DNA of 40,294 nt, taken from positions 4,588 through 44,881 of the forward strand of contig JAHLMS010000003.1 of NCBI GenBank assembly GCA_018920245.1. The letters are read 5' to 3'. The notes below the pieces were generated by a model. The model was not told where the DNA came from. It saw only the letters and a list, made by a program, of their open reading frames with translations, and did not search any database. The stretch is from Candidatus Aenigmatarchaeota archaeon. Lineage in GTDB: Archaea; Aenigmatarchaeota; Aenigmatarchaeia; Aenigmatarchaeales; JAHLMS01. Made by a program: the position numbers and the translations under genes. Of the stretch, positions 1-8,980 are shown piece after piece. The first letter of the stretch is position 1. Every line of letters starts with the position of its first letter.

Positions 1-15
1 AGCACACACAGGCAT

Positions 16-1230
16 TTATTTCACCGTTCCAACACCTATCAGCCGCCATCTATCGTTGACACGTCTGCTCAGTACAGCCTGCGCACCAACATCGCAGACT
101 ACTGGCAGCTTAAGTTCGATTTCCGTGATGCCCTTTTTGATAGCCTTTACTACGCCTACTGTTCGACTTGTTCCAACATTGAGCATAAGCATTTCTCCAG
201 GTTTTATCGGGTCTATTTTTGCGGCATCGATTGTGCGCTCCAGCATTCTTGTTTCGAGCGACAACGATAACCGCGTTGCCGGCAGCTCTACTCCAGCCAT
301 GGAACCTGCAAGGTTGTCCGCCTTTGTCAGGCTTGGGTCAAGAGCTGTCATCACACCTAACAGTCCTCCTGGTCCAGCCTCATTGATATCTCTGCCAGCT
401 TTCTGCAAACCAACAACCTTGGTTTTGAGAGGTTGCCATTTATCTTTGACCTGTATGCCGGGAGCTATCATTATCATATCACCAACCTTCAGCGTGCCTT
501 GTACAAGCGCACCGCCTAGCACACCACCCTTGATTTTTGATATTGGCGTGCCTGGCTTGTTGATGTCAAAGCTACGCACAATAAACATGCGCGCAGGCTT
601 TGAAGCGTCCCTGGCAGGCGTGATGATGTTTTCCTGTATTGCAGCTAGTAGCGCATCTATGCCTGCACCTTGCTGGGCGCTGACAGGTATTATCGGTGCA
701 TTCTCGGCAACCGAGCCATTGACGAATGCCTTTATCTGTTTGTAGTTCTCAAGTGCCTGATCATGGGTTACAAGGTCGATCTTGTTCTGGACAATTATTA
801 TGTTTTTTATTCCGACAGTATCGAGGACCATCAGGTGCTCTGCTGTCTGTGGTTGTGGACATTTCTCGTTTGCTGCAATTACAAGGAGTACGCCGTCCAT
901 GAGCGCCGCACCAGCCAGAACAGTGGCCATCAGCGTTTCGTGGCCAGGGGCATCAACGAAGCTCACTGTGCGTTGTGGTTCTGCAGGGCCTCCGCAATCG
1001 AGGCACTTGTTTGTGCTCAGAAGCTTGCCGCACTTAGGACACTTGTAGATTGTGGCATCAGCATAGCCAAGTTTTATCGTGATGCCGCGTTTCAGTTCTT
1101 CAGAATGTAGGGCAGGCCACTTGCCCGTGATTGCTTGCACGAGCGTGGACTTGCCGTGGTCGACGTGACCAAGTGTGCCAATGTTCGCTTCTGGAATCAA
1201 ACGCGGATCGATTTGTTCGAACTTACTCAC
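16..1230 (-). CDS. eif2g: Translation initiation factor aIF2 subunit gamma
   Basis: GTPase motifs GHVDHGKSTL, DAPGHE, NKIDL; zinc-knuckle CPKCGKLLSTNKCLDCGG typical of aIF2-gamma; followed by S6e partner gene. Confidence 0.97.
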   Translation of the reverse strand: MSKFEQIDPRLIPEANIGTLGHVDHGKSTLVQAITGKWPALHSEELKRGITIKLGYADATIYKCPKCGKLLSTNKCLDCGGPAEPQRTVSFVDAPGHETLMATVLAGAALMDGVLLVIAANEKCPQPQTAEHLMVLDTVGIKNIIIVQNKIDLVTHDQALENYKQIKAFVNGSVAENAPIIPVSAQQGAGIDALLAAIQENIITPARDASKPARMFIVRSFDINKPGTPISKIKGGVLGGALVQGTLKVGDMIMIAPGIQVKDKWQPLKTKVVGLQKAGRDINEAGPGGLLGVMTALDPSLTKADNLAGSMAGVELPATRLSLSLETRMLERTIDAAKIDPIKPGEMLMLNVGTSRTVGVVKAIKKGITEIELKLPVVCDVGAQAVLSRRVNDRWRLIGVGTVK

Positions 1231-1647
1231 CTATTTTTTCTCTTCGGTGGGCTTTTCGCTCTTCTCTTCCTTTACTTTGGGCTGTATGCCCAGTATGGCG
1301 CCGACGTCGCCCTCACCTGAAATTATTTTACAATTCACCTGCGCTATCGCATCGCTGACTGTGTTGCCACGCACATACTTGCGCTTGCGCATGCCCTTGC
1401 GCCATGGTTTGAAGCCCGGCGGTCCTGAGAGCAGCAATTTCTTTCTGCCCGGTCCCGGCACTTCGGCTCGCATCGGAAAGCCATCCTTGTCCGAGCCGCC
1501 TGTTATCTGCAAAGTAAATCCTGTAAGTCCTATAAGACTGCCATCGAAAGTGTCTCCTATCTTTAATCCGATCAGAGAAGGTACATCGCGCTCTATCTGG
1601 TACGCCTTACGCGTCTTCGGTTCACCAATCACTATTTTAAAAGGCAT
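1231..1647 (-). CDS. rps6e: 30S ribosomal protein S6e
   Basis: MPFKIVIGEPKTRKAYQIE...GFPMRAEVPGPGRKKLLLSGPPGFKP...KRKYVRGNTVSD pattern of S6e. Confidence 0.95.
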   Translation of the reverse strand: MPFKIVIGEPKTRKAYQIERDVPSLIGLKIGDTFDGSLIGLTGFTLQITGGSDKDGFPMRAEVPGPGRKKLLLSGPPGFKPWRKGMRKRKYVRGNTVSDAIAQVNCKIISGEGDVGAILGIQPKVKEEKSEKPTEEKK

Positions 1648-1667
1648 GCTATCACCTCACCCAGTTC

Positions 1668-1713
1668 TGGCTGACACGGCCCGACGGCTCAAGGCCGTCA
1701 GTTACTCCAGCCA
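1668..1713 (-). promoter_or_regulatory. Putative structured 5' leader of rps6e (nested stems)
   Basis: TGGCTG(1668-1673)/CAGCCA(1708-1713) enclosing GACGGC(1683-1688)/GCCGTC(1694-1699); TATA-like AAATTTATATATC on the minus strand just upstream (about 1743-1755). Confidence 0.35.
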
Positions 1714-1756
1714 CACATCCGGGTAAGAGAGCATTGGCGCCAAGATATATAAATTT

Positions 1757-2437
1757 TCATCTTAGAATGTCCATCGGAACACCAAAACCCAAGAACCAGA
1801 GCACAGCAATTATTATGGGCTGGTGCATGAAATAAATCAATAGCGAGTGTCTACCTACCCATTCAAGCGGGCCGAATTTCAATTGCCATTTGAAGCTCCG
1901 TTCACCATCTGGATAAATCAACCTGCCAAAATATATGCCAAATGCATAGACACCGAGCCATGGCAAGAGTGGAAAATAGTCGAACGTTGCGAAGCTCGTT
2001 GGCAGTAGCCATAATAGATATGGGTTCGTGTTGCCGACTGTTGCCAATGCGAAGCAAGACATTGCGATCAATGCGAGCGCTCCCCCACGCAAACGCAGCA
2101 AGGGTATGGCGAGCACGCCAGCAAGCGCAAAGAAGTGCAGTATTCCAAAGATTATCCAGCCGCCTCTGAGTAATAGGAATGACAACGCCGTTATGATGCC
2201 CGCCGCAGCAGCGAGCTTTGCTGACCGCCAGACAATAGGCTTTATACTTCTATAGCGGTGCCAGCTTATGTGCGTGCATATTCCAGATATAAACATGAAG
2301 GAGCCAGCGATGGCAAACGCAACAACGACCGCCGGCGCTTGACCAGTTTTAAAATATGTGATATCGAACAGCGCATGGTAGGCTATCATTGCAATAACTG
2401 CTATGCTTCTGCCTATGTCCAGTTCAGAATAGCGCAT
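1757..2437 (-). CDS. DUF1624/heparan-alpha-glucosaminide N-acetyltransferase-like membrane protein
   Basis: R-x-x-x-LDIGRSIAVIAMIAYHALFD, multiple TM segments, FxxHQP near the C-terminus. Confidence 0.75.
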   Translation of the reverse strand: MRYSELDIGRSIAVIAMIAYHALFDITYFKTGQAPAVVVAFAIAGSFMFISGICTHISWHRYRSIKPIVWRSAKLAAAAGIITALSFLLLRGGWIIFGILHFFALAGVLAIPLLRLRGGALALIAMSCFALATVGNTNPYLLWLLPTSFATFDYFPLLPWLGVYAFGIYFGRLIYPDGERSFKWQLKFGPLEWVGRHSLLIYFMHQPIIIAVLWFLGFGVPMDILR

Positions 2438-2461
2438 GTTGTTGTTTTGTAATGCCTCTAT

Positions 2462-4189
2462 TTAAACGATTGCAGAGCCTAAGATCTGCTTTGCTAATAC
2501 TGCCTCTTCAGTTAGTCCCAGCTCTTCCAATACTTTCACGTCTGCATTGGTTATAATGACGCTCAACTCGTCGTTCTCGAAGATATGCCTGCCGACCTGT
2601 GGACCGTCGATGGAAACGGCTACGCGTTGCCCGGCTTTTGCCTCGAGAAGGCTCATGCCCTCGTGCTGTATTGCTTTGACCTCGCCTACTTCCTTTCCAT
2701 CCTTCTGCAATTTCACCCCGGGCTTGAGCACACCCGCGAGCACCTCTACGCCCACGATAGCCGGCTTGCTGATATGGAATACCATGCCCGGCAGCAGTTT
2801 GATTCGTGCGGGCCTCGTTATCGATGCGAGCTTCGCTTCTCTAAGTTTTGCACGCTCAGCTGAAAGCCAGCCCTCGAACTCCTCGATCAGACGATAGATT
2901 ACATTGCTCGAAATTATCTTCACATGCCTATCTGTCGCTTCCCTGATTATATCCGGATCAGCAGGCACGTTGAACGCAAGAATGACACGCTTTAGAGGAT
3001 CTGTTAACGCCTCAGATTCAACAATATCCCTGCGGTTCACGGGCCCGACATGCGCACGCTTTATCTGGATTTTTTTATCTTTAAGAACTGATATCAATGC
3101 CTCGAGGCTGCCAAGCGTGTCAGCGCGGATTATAACACCCTCCTCTGCGCTCTCGAACTCGATGGCCGAGATACTGGCTTGTAGTTCGGCTTTTGCTCTC
3201 TCTATCTGGTCATCTGAGCTTACAATGGCAATCGGGCTGCCAGCGATAGCTGTTTCGAGTTCAGGCGCTGCTATGCGTATGCCGGCTGCTGCGCTGACAG
3301 CATGCACAGGTTCAAATTCCTTTTCTACACGTATCTCTTTTAGAGGCTTTGGTTTAAGCAAGGCGCGTATCCTTGTGACTATCGGCTTTGGGCCACCGAC
3401 AATCAACCAATCTCCAGTATGCGCAGTGCCATCATAAAGCACGACATCAATAGTCATTCCCAGACCCCGTATCTCTTTCACCTCAAGAATGCTACCTTTA
3501 CCAGGACCGGTCGTCAGCTTGAGTTGTTCGCTTAGAAAGGCTTGTGCAAGACCAGAAAGTATCATAAGAAGTTCAGGTATGCCTTCGCCCGTCACACCGG
3601 AAACAGGCACTATGGCCACTGTCTTGCGAAAATCAGTGATACGATCAAAACGTTCGGATTCATAACCCCTTTCAGACAGCTGGCCTATAATACGATATAT
3701 AAGGCCATCAAGGATGTTCCTGACATGCTGCGGCTGCTTAGCAAGGCTCTCGTTGAACCCTGCACCTGGATGGCTGACCCAACCCTCCACACAGTCCACT
3801 TTCGTAGCTGCCACAAGAAAAGGCGTCCTGAACTCTTTGAGAATGCTCATGCTTTCCTCGGTCTGTTCCTGTATGCCCTCGTTGATGTCTATGACAAGTA
3901 TAGCGAGGTCTGCAATCGAACCTCCTCTGCGACGCATCGCAGTAAAGGCGGCATGGCCCGGCGTGTCGAGAAGCAAGAGACCAGGCACTTTCAGCTCTAT
4001 CTTCAATTTTTCAAGCAATGGCCCGGCTATCTTCCGTATCACGTCGGCCGGTATCTCGGAAGCGCCTGCATGCTGCGTTATAGCACCTGCTTCGCGGCTG
4101 GCGACGGCCGTGCCTCTAATCTTGTCTAACAGCGTGGTCTTGCCGTGGTCGACATGGCCGAGCACGGCTACTATCGGCTGTCTCATCAT
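2462..4189 (-). CDS. infB: Translation initiation factor aIF5B (IF-2 family)
   Basis: RQPIVAVLGHVDHGKTTLLDKIRGTAVASREAGAITQHAGASEIP, DTPGHAAF, aIF5B length and C-terminal domains. Confidence 0.97.
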   Translation of the reverse strand: MMRQPIVAVLGHVDHGKTTLLDKIRGTAVASREAGAITQHAGASEIPADVIRKIAGPLLEKLKIELKVPGLLLLDTPGHAAFTAMRRRGGSIADLAILVIDINEGIQEQTEESMSILKEFRTPFLVAATKVDCVEGWVSHPGAGFNESLAKQPQHVRNILDGLIYRIIGQLSERGYESERFDRITDFRKTVAIVPVSGVTGEGIPELLMILSGLAQAFLSEQLKLTTGPGKGSILEVKEIRGLGMTIDVVLYDGTAHTGDWLIVGGPKPIVTRIRALLKPKPLKEIRVEKEFEPVHAVSAAAGIRIAAPELETAIAGSPIAIVSSDDQIERAKAELQASISAIEFESAEEGVIIRADTLGSLEALISVLKDKKIQIKRAHVGPVNRRDIVESEALTDPLKRVILAFNVPADPDIIREATDRHVKIISSNVIYRLIEEFEGWLSAERAKLREAKLASITRPARIKLLPGMVFHISKPAIVGVEVLAGVLKPGVKLQKDGKEVGEVKAIQHEGMSLLEAKAGQRVAVSIDGPQVGRHIFENDELSVIITNADVKVLEELGLTEEAVLAKQILGSAIV

Positions 4190-4235
4190 AACATCATCTT
4201 ACCAGAATTGGCCGCCGGACCTTTAAAATGTTGCT

Positions 4236-4463
4236 TTAGCGTTCCTTCGTGATCAGCTTGTATAAAGTTCCAGTCCCTTTCAATATCTCATGCAGCTCAG
4301 TTACAATATTAAGATACTCTTCTTCCTTCGTGAACTCTTTTGAAGCATCGTACTGGCCAACTTCCGGGGCCCAACCCCTTTCTCTAACCTTCCTTATTAT
4401 CTCGAGCGGGCTGGCCCCCTCGCTGCTGAAATGAAACTTTACATATGTCCGCATTTTTGTCAC
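4236..4463 (-). CDS. Conserved small hypothetical protein (75 aa)
   Basis: Intact ORF in operon position between infB and rpl24e. Confidence 0.55.
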   Translation of the reverse strand: MTKMRTYVKFHFSSEGASPLEIIRKVRERGWAPEVGQYDASKEFTKEEEYLNIVTELHEILKGTGTLYKLITKER

Positions 4464-4522
4464 CTCTTATGGAATAGAAAAATGAGACATGAAAAGTATT
4501 TAAGCATTTTGTGGTCTGAAGA

Positions 4523-4684
4523 TTACTTTTTCTTCTTTATCCAGTTGAGTTTCTTTGGTTCGCGGCCGAGCGCAGCATTGTTCTTACATTTCGAGCCGCA
4601 ATAGTACGCAATCCGGCCATCGTTCCAGACAAACATGCTTCCGCTACCGGAGGGTATTTCACGACCACATATGCTGCACTTCAT
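4523..4684 (-). CDS. rpl24e: 50S ribosomal protein L24e (53 aa; shorter than the ORF-track cutoff)
   Basis: Translated by hand: MKCSICGREIPSGSGSMFVWNDGRIAYYCGSKCKNNAALGREPKKLNWIKKKK; CxxC..CxxxC zinc motif; neighbours S28e and L7Ae. Confidence 0.95.
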   Translation of the reverse strand: MKCSICGREIPSGSGSMFVWNDGRIAYYCGSKCKNNAALGREPKKLNWIKKKK

Positions 4685-4689
4685 TCCAT

Positions 4690-4917
4690 TCACCTTGGTT
4701 CGAGCGCACCGGCAGTTTCCATTTCTGTCTCTCGCAACATCAGTATATCGCCCAGTCGAACGGGTCCGAGCACATTGCGAATAAGTATCTTGCCAGCGTC
4801 CCTACCCTCAAGCACCTTGCAGCGCACCTGCATGACGCCCTTCACACCCGTCCTGCCCAGTAGCTGAACTACTTCAGCTGGTGTTGCATCTGCCGGTTTT
4901 TTTGCTTCTGCCGGCAT
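4690..4917 (-). CDS. rps28e: 30S ribosomal protein S28e (start at MPAEAKK)
   Basis: [50 protein letters not shown]. Confidence 0.95.
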   Translation of the reverse strand: MPAEAKKPADATPAEVVQLLGRTGVKGVMQVRCKVLEGRDAGKILIRNVLGPVRLGDILMLRETEMETAGALEPR

Positions 4918-4925
4918 CGAAACCC

Positions 4926-5249
4926 TCAACCCTTGAGCTCCTTCAGCACCTCATCAAGAGCCTTCTTACCTTCGCCAGGTTCTATTATTGCTACAGCTGC
5001 TGTCGGAACGCCAATACCAGCTGCCCTGCCCAAATCCTGTTTCGACTTGACCTTTGTGTAAGCAATCTTCTTCTCATTACAAAGGGTTGGCAGGTGCATG
5101 ACTATCTCAGGTGGGCTAACGTCCTCTGCTACAATGACAAGCTTTGCAATTCCACGCTCGACGGCCTTCGTGGTCTCGTTTGTGCCTATGCGTACCTTTC
5201 CCGTGTTCTTGGCAAGTTCTACAGCGCGCAATATCTTGTCGGTTTCCAT
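4926..5249 (-). CDS. rpl7ae: 50S ribosomal protein L7Ae
   Basis: [43 protein letters not shown]. Confidence 0.97.
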   Translation of the reverse strand: METDKILRAVELAKNTGKVRIGTNETTKAVERGIAKLVIVAEDVSPPEIVMHLPTLCNEKKIAYTKVKSKQDLGRAAGIGVPTAAVAIIEPGEGKKALDEVLKELKG

Positions 5250-5323
5250 CCAATCACCTCATACTTTTGTCGGTTCATCTTTTCATACTTTGCAAAGGTT
5301 TCGTTTCCTAACGTATTTAAACC

Positions 5324-6970
5324 TTATCTGTGGGCGTAGTAAAACGTCAGAGGCTTGGTTGAATCGCATCTGCAAAAGCCGATGCGTTCGAACTGCACTA
5401 TCGCATCCTTCTTCAGCTTTGCAGCCGCTGGCTCAACCATACCATTGATTTCTTTGCCATCCGGCATCACCAATTTCGCGTTCATGGCCTTTGCAGGTAC
5501 CCAATGTATTTTCGGTATGTCCTTCACAGGTTTCCCCGTAACCTTTGCATTCTTGTCGAGCACGATGTTGCAAAAATGCATGAGCCGCACTTCTCGGCCC
5601 TTGTTCGCCATGTAGTCGAGCTTGTCGATGAAGATTTTCCTGCTCGCAGGTATAGTCCTGTACTTGCGCTTGCCGGGATACAAGGGCGCCTTCACTGACC
5701 TTGTCACGAGCCTGTCCAATGTGATCTCGACCGGCTCTGCAACAAAGAAGTACCTGTTCGCGATCGCATCGATCATTTTTCTATTCTCGGCATATAGGTT
5801 GTCTATTGGTATGGTCACATCATGTTCTGTGACACCACCGGCCAGAACGAACGCCCGTATTGCATCTGGCAGGAAGCCCCGCTTGCGTAGCGATTGTAGT
5901 GACCATGTGCGCGGATCGTCCCAGCCCTTGAATATGCCCTTGGCAATTTCGAGCTGGGATTTTGATTTGCTTACCTTCACGCCTTCAATCCGTACAAGTC
6001 CGGTGTGCACTATCTGCGGATGTGGCCATCCAAAGACGTTCCAGATAAACCGTTCCATCTCAGATTCCATCATCAAATCCTTGCCACGCAAGATGTGCGT
6101 TATTCCGAGCAGATGATCATCTATTGCCCAGCTGAACTCGAGCAACGGCCATACCCTGTATTTATTCTTCACCCTCGGATGTGTGCGGGTTGTTATCCTG
6201 AACAATACACGGTCCCGGAACGCCGGGTTGGGATGCCCCATGTCAGTCTTCAGTCGTAGCACGGCCTGACCTTCAGCATATTTTCCTTCAAGCATGTCCT
6301 GCCACTTGGACATGTTCTCCTTTATGCTATAGTCCCTATGGTTGCATGGTATCCCATTAGCCCTATTGTGTTTGAGCTGGTCGTACGAGCATTCACAGAC
6401 ATATGCGAAGCCCTTCTCTATGAGCAGAACTGCATATTTGTAGTAGATGTTCAGCCTGTCCGACTTGAAAATTATTTTCGGGTCGAAGCGCACGCCGAGC
6501 CATTTCAGACCTTCAGGAATGAGATTGTAGGCTTCAGGCACTATCTGTTTCTGCGGCGAGCCCATAGTGTCATCGATTATCAGCAACAGTTTGCCCTTAT
6601 ATGCTCGCGCATACTCGTCATTCAAGATGTATGGTTTGGCGTTGCCGATATGCAATGGCCCAGACGGGAAGGGTGCGAGCCGCATTACGACCTTACCTTT
6701 TTTCGCTTCAGGTAACGGAGGCAGTCCTGTGCGCTCGGCCTTCTTTGGCTTCTCGATTTTGCCGAACTTCTTCAATTCAGCCTTCTGTTTCTCGATATTC
6801 CAAGAATTTACCTCCTTGACCACCTCTGCAACAGCCTTACTAACAGCAGCCATGTCGGCCTTTAGCTCCGGCTTCTCAGCAACAACCTTTCCTATTACGG
6901 CACTTGCATTGGCCTTGCCCCCGAACTCGATTGCATTCAGCAGAGCGTGCTTGAGAATAATGTCGCGCAT
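5324..6970 (-). CDS. gltX: Glutamyl-tRNA synthetase (archaeal GluRS)
   Basis: MRLAPFPSGPLHIGNAKPYILNDEYAR (HIGH region), KVSKSKS (KMSKS-like), archaeal C-terminal beta-barrel region. Confidence 0.95.
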   Translation of the reverse strand: MRDIILKHALLNAIEFGGKANASAVIGKVVAEKPELKADMAAVSKAVAEVVKEVNSWNIEKQKAELKKFGKIEKPKKAERTGLPPLPEAKKGKVVMRLAPFPSGPLHIGNAKPYILNDEYARAYKGKLLLIIDDTMGSPQKQIVPEAYNLIPEGLKWLGVRFDPKIIFKSDRLNIYYKYAVLLIEKGFAYVCECSYDQLKHNRANGIPCNHRDYSIKENMSKWQDMLEGKYAEGQAVLRLKTDMGHPNPAFRDRVLFRITTRTHPRVKNKYRVWPLLEFSWAIDDHLLGITHILRGKDLMMESEMERFIWNVFGWPHPQIVHTGLVRIEGVKVSKSKSQLEIAKGIFKGWDDPRTWSLQSLRKRGFLPDAIRAFVLAGGVTEHDVTIPIDNLYAENRKMIDAIANRYFFVAEPVEITLDRLVTRSVKAPLYPGKRKYRTIPASRKIFIDKLDYMANKGREVRLMHFCNIVLDKNAKVTGKPVKDIPKIHWVPAKAMNAKLVMPDGKEINGMVEPAAAKLKKDAIVQFERIGFCRCDSTKPLTFYYAHR

Positions 6971-6992
6971 GGCACAATATGGCAAGGCTCAT

Positions 6993-7832
6993 TTAAAAAA
7001 TTACTATCCCGCAATATCCAACGATTGCGGACGCATCTTTTGATGTCTCGAAACTAGTGGTGTAGTCCACAATGCTTCCTTGTTTTGCACCTAGCTTCTG
7101 GGCCGCCCAAATAGCAGCAGCAATGGCACCATATCCGCATACCGTCCGGCTCTCACATGTTTCCATCAGCCGCTCTGGCATCAGCTTCGTTGCATAGCCA
7201 GCCACCTCCATATCCATCTCCTTTATCTTCTTGAGCGTCTGTGAGATGTTGCCTCTGAAAGGCATGTATCCGTATGCAGGACCGTAATGCGTGAAATCTG
7301 AGGATGCAACAACAAGAATTTTTCTTTTCAATATGTTCGAGGTTTCGGCAATCTTGTTCCCCAATGACCTCATGTGTTCGATGTCAAAAAAAGCGGGGTT
7401 TATCGATATCGGCACAAACTTGAAGTTTCCGAAACGATGTTGCAACCATGGTAGATGGACTTCTATTGAATGCTCGCGGAGATGGCTTCGGCTGTCAATG
7501 CTTACAATGTTGTTTGATGTTAGTTCCTTGACGAAATCATTATCGATACTGACAAGCCCAAGAGGCGTGCGCCATTGTCCGCTGTCCGTTGATATAGTGC
7601 CAATGCCTGCGTGGTTCGGACCGAGAATTATGGCAGTATCAAAGTCAGGCGCAATGCTGGCATAGACGGTTGCGGCAGTTTTTCCACAATATTTGTAACC
7701 TGCATGCGGCGCGACAGCCGCAATCACATGCTGAGCTTTTATATTCGTACGGAACCTTTCTAACAAACTGTGTAGTTCGCTTGCTGACATTGGATAGAAG
7801 GCGCCCGCCACAGCTGGCTCACGTATGTTCAT
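6993..7832 (-). CDS. MEMO1 family protein
   Basis: REPAVAGAFYP, APHAGYKYCGKTAATVY, GPNHAG, SSDFTHYGP. Confidence 0.95.
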   Translation of the reverse strand: MNIREPAVAGAFYPMSASELHSLLERFRTNIKAQHVIAAVAPHAGYKYCGKTAATVYASIAPDFDTAIILGPNHAGIGTISTDSGQWRTPLGLVSIDNDFVKELTSNNIVSIDSRSHLREHSIEVHLPWLQHRFGNFKFVPISINPAFFDIEHMRSLGNKIAETSNILKRKILVVASSDFTHYGPAYGYMPFRGNISQTLKKIKEMDMEVAGYATKLMPERLMETCESRTVCGYGAIAAAIWAAQKLGAKQGSIVDYTTSFETSKDASAIVGYCGIVIF

Positions 7833-7846
7833 AAGAATGATTGTGA

Positions 7847-8269
7847 TTACTTTTTAATATGCTTTTTGCTGTAAAGTATGATCGTCCTTCTTGTGTAAGG
7901 TTCCAACGGAAGCCTCAACGCTTTCTTTATCGGAACCCATACATGTTCTTGCCCTTCGGAATTCAGTTTAACTTTTGTAGATTTTGTTCTGCATGAAAAA
8001 TCAAAGAATATGAAATGCCTTTTTTTCCAGAATACATGATCGAATATGAATTCTTGAAAGCCTATAAACTCGATGTCGTGTATGTTCAGTCCTGTTTCTT
8101 CTTTTATTTCCCGTTTTAGTGCATCAACCATCCTTTCCCCAAGCTCGATATGTCCGCCAGGCATTACGTACTTCCCTCTCCACTTGTGCGATTTTATCAG
8201 GAGGATTTCGTTCTTTTTGTTGAATATCAGGGCCCCGACAGTCGGCTCAGGAAATTGTTGCTGTGACAT
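7847..8269 (-). CDS. NUDIX hydrolase (start at MSQQQFPEP)
   Basis: Nudix box GGHIELGERMVDALKREIKEETGLNI; the longer ORF start lies inside rps2. Confidence 0.93.
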   Translation of the reverse strand: MSQQQFPEPTVGALIFNKKNEILLIKSHKWRGKYVMPGGHIELGERMVDALKREIKEETGLNIHDIEFIGFQEFIFDHVFWKKRHFIFFDFSCRTKSTKVKLNSEGQEHVWVPIKKALRLPLEPYTRRTIILYSKKHIKK

Positions 8270-8282
8270 AGAATCAAAAAAT

Positions 8283-8933
8283 TCATTTTTTGCGCGTTCT
8301 TGACCTTCGTTTTCGTTCCGGTCGCTCCTCTTTGCGCTCGATGCGAGTCTCGGCTTCGGCCATCTCAAACTCCTCAGGCTTAGGCGTGAACTCTTCGTCA
8401 GCCTTTATCGTGCCACGCACCTTTAGTATCTCTCGGGCGAGCAGCCAGTAGACCATCGCTATTGCCTTACGGCCCTTGTTATTGACAGGAATTATCAGGT
8501 CTATGCATGCTGTCTCGTTCAATGTGTCACACAGACTGACAATCGGAATGCGAGCTTTCATGGCTTCAATGATTGCCTGTTTGTCGACCAACGGGTCGGT
8601 GATTATGACGACGTCCGGTTCATAGTAGCCTGGAAACGCTGGATTCGTTATCGTGCCTGGAAGAAATCTGCCTATCACAGCCTTGCCACCTATGGTTTCA
8701 GCGAACTTTGTAACAGGCCTATGGCCGACCAGCTTTCGACTTACCACAAGTGGTCTGTTGAACTTAGCAATGAAAGCCGCAGCTATCTGTATGCGCTTCT
8801 CTATCGTGGCGAGGTCAAGTATTGCCAAGCCATCCTCGCGTATCTTGTAGACGAAGCGCTTCATGTCAGCGGTTGTCTGGCGCATGCCTATATGCATACC
8901 CGAAGACAGATAGTTTTCGTAAGGCATGAACAA
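8283..8933 (-). CDS. rps2: 30S ribosomal protein S2
   Basis: YLSSGMHIGMRQTTADMKRFVYKIREDGLAILDLATIEKRI...EPDVVIITDPLVDKQAI...IPIVSLCDT. Confidence 0.97.
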   Translation of the reverse strand: MFMPYENYLSSGMHIGMRQTTADMKRFVYKIREDGLAILDLATIEKRIQIAAAFIAKFNRPLVVSRKLVGHRPVTKFAETIGGKAVIGRFLPGTITNPAFPGYYEPDVVIITDPLVDKQAIIEAMKARIPIVSLCDTLNETACIDLIIPVNNKGRKAIAMVYWLLAREILKVRGTIKADEEFTPKPEEFEMAEAETRIERKEERPERKRRSRTRKK

Positions 8934-8945
8934 CCTTCATAGCTG

Positions 8946-8961
8946 GAATATTTAAATATTC
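8946..8961. promoter_or_regulatory. Symmetric (palindromic) TATA element between divergent rps2 and glutamate synthase-like gene
   Basis: Perfect 16-bp palindrome GAATATTTAAATATTC about 20-28 bp from both start codons. Confidence 0.55.
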
Positions 8962-8980
8962 GCACTGTCAGCAGTTTAGC

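Noticed and set aside
56-745. Long + strand ORF (229 aa) opposite aIF2-gamma
   Set aside because: Antisense shadow of a clearly identified gene; no recognisable domain. The same applies to most + strand ORFs under minus-strand genes (e.g. 2904..3437, 3542..4129, 11128..11739, 13140..14000).
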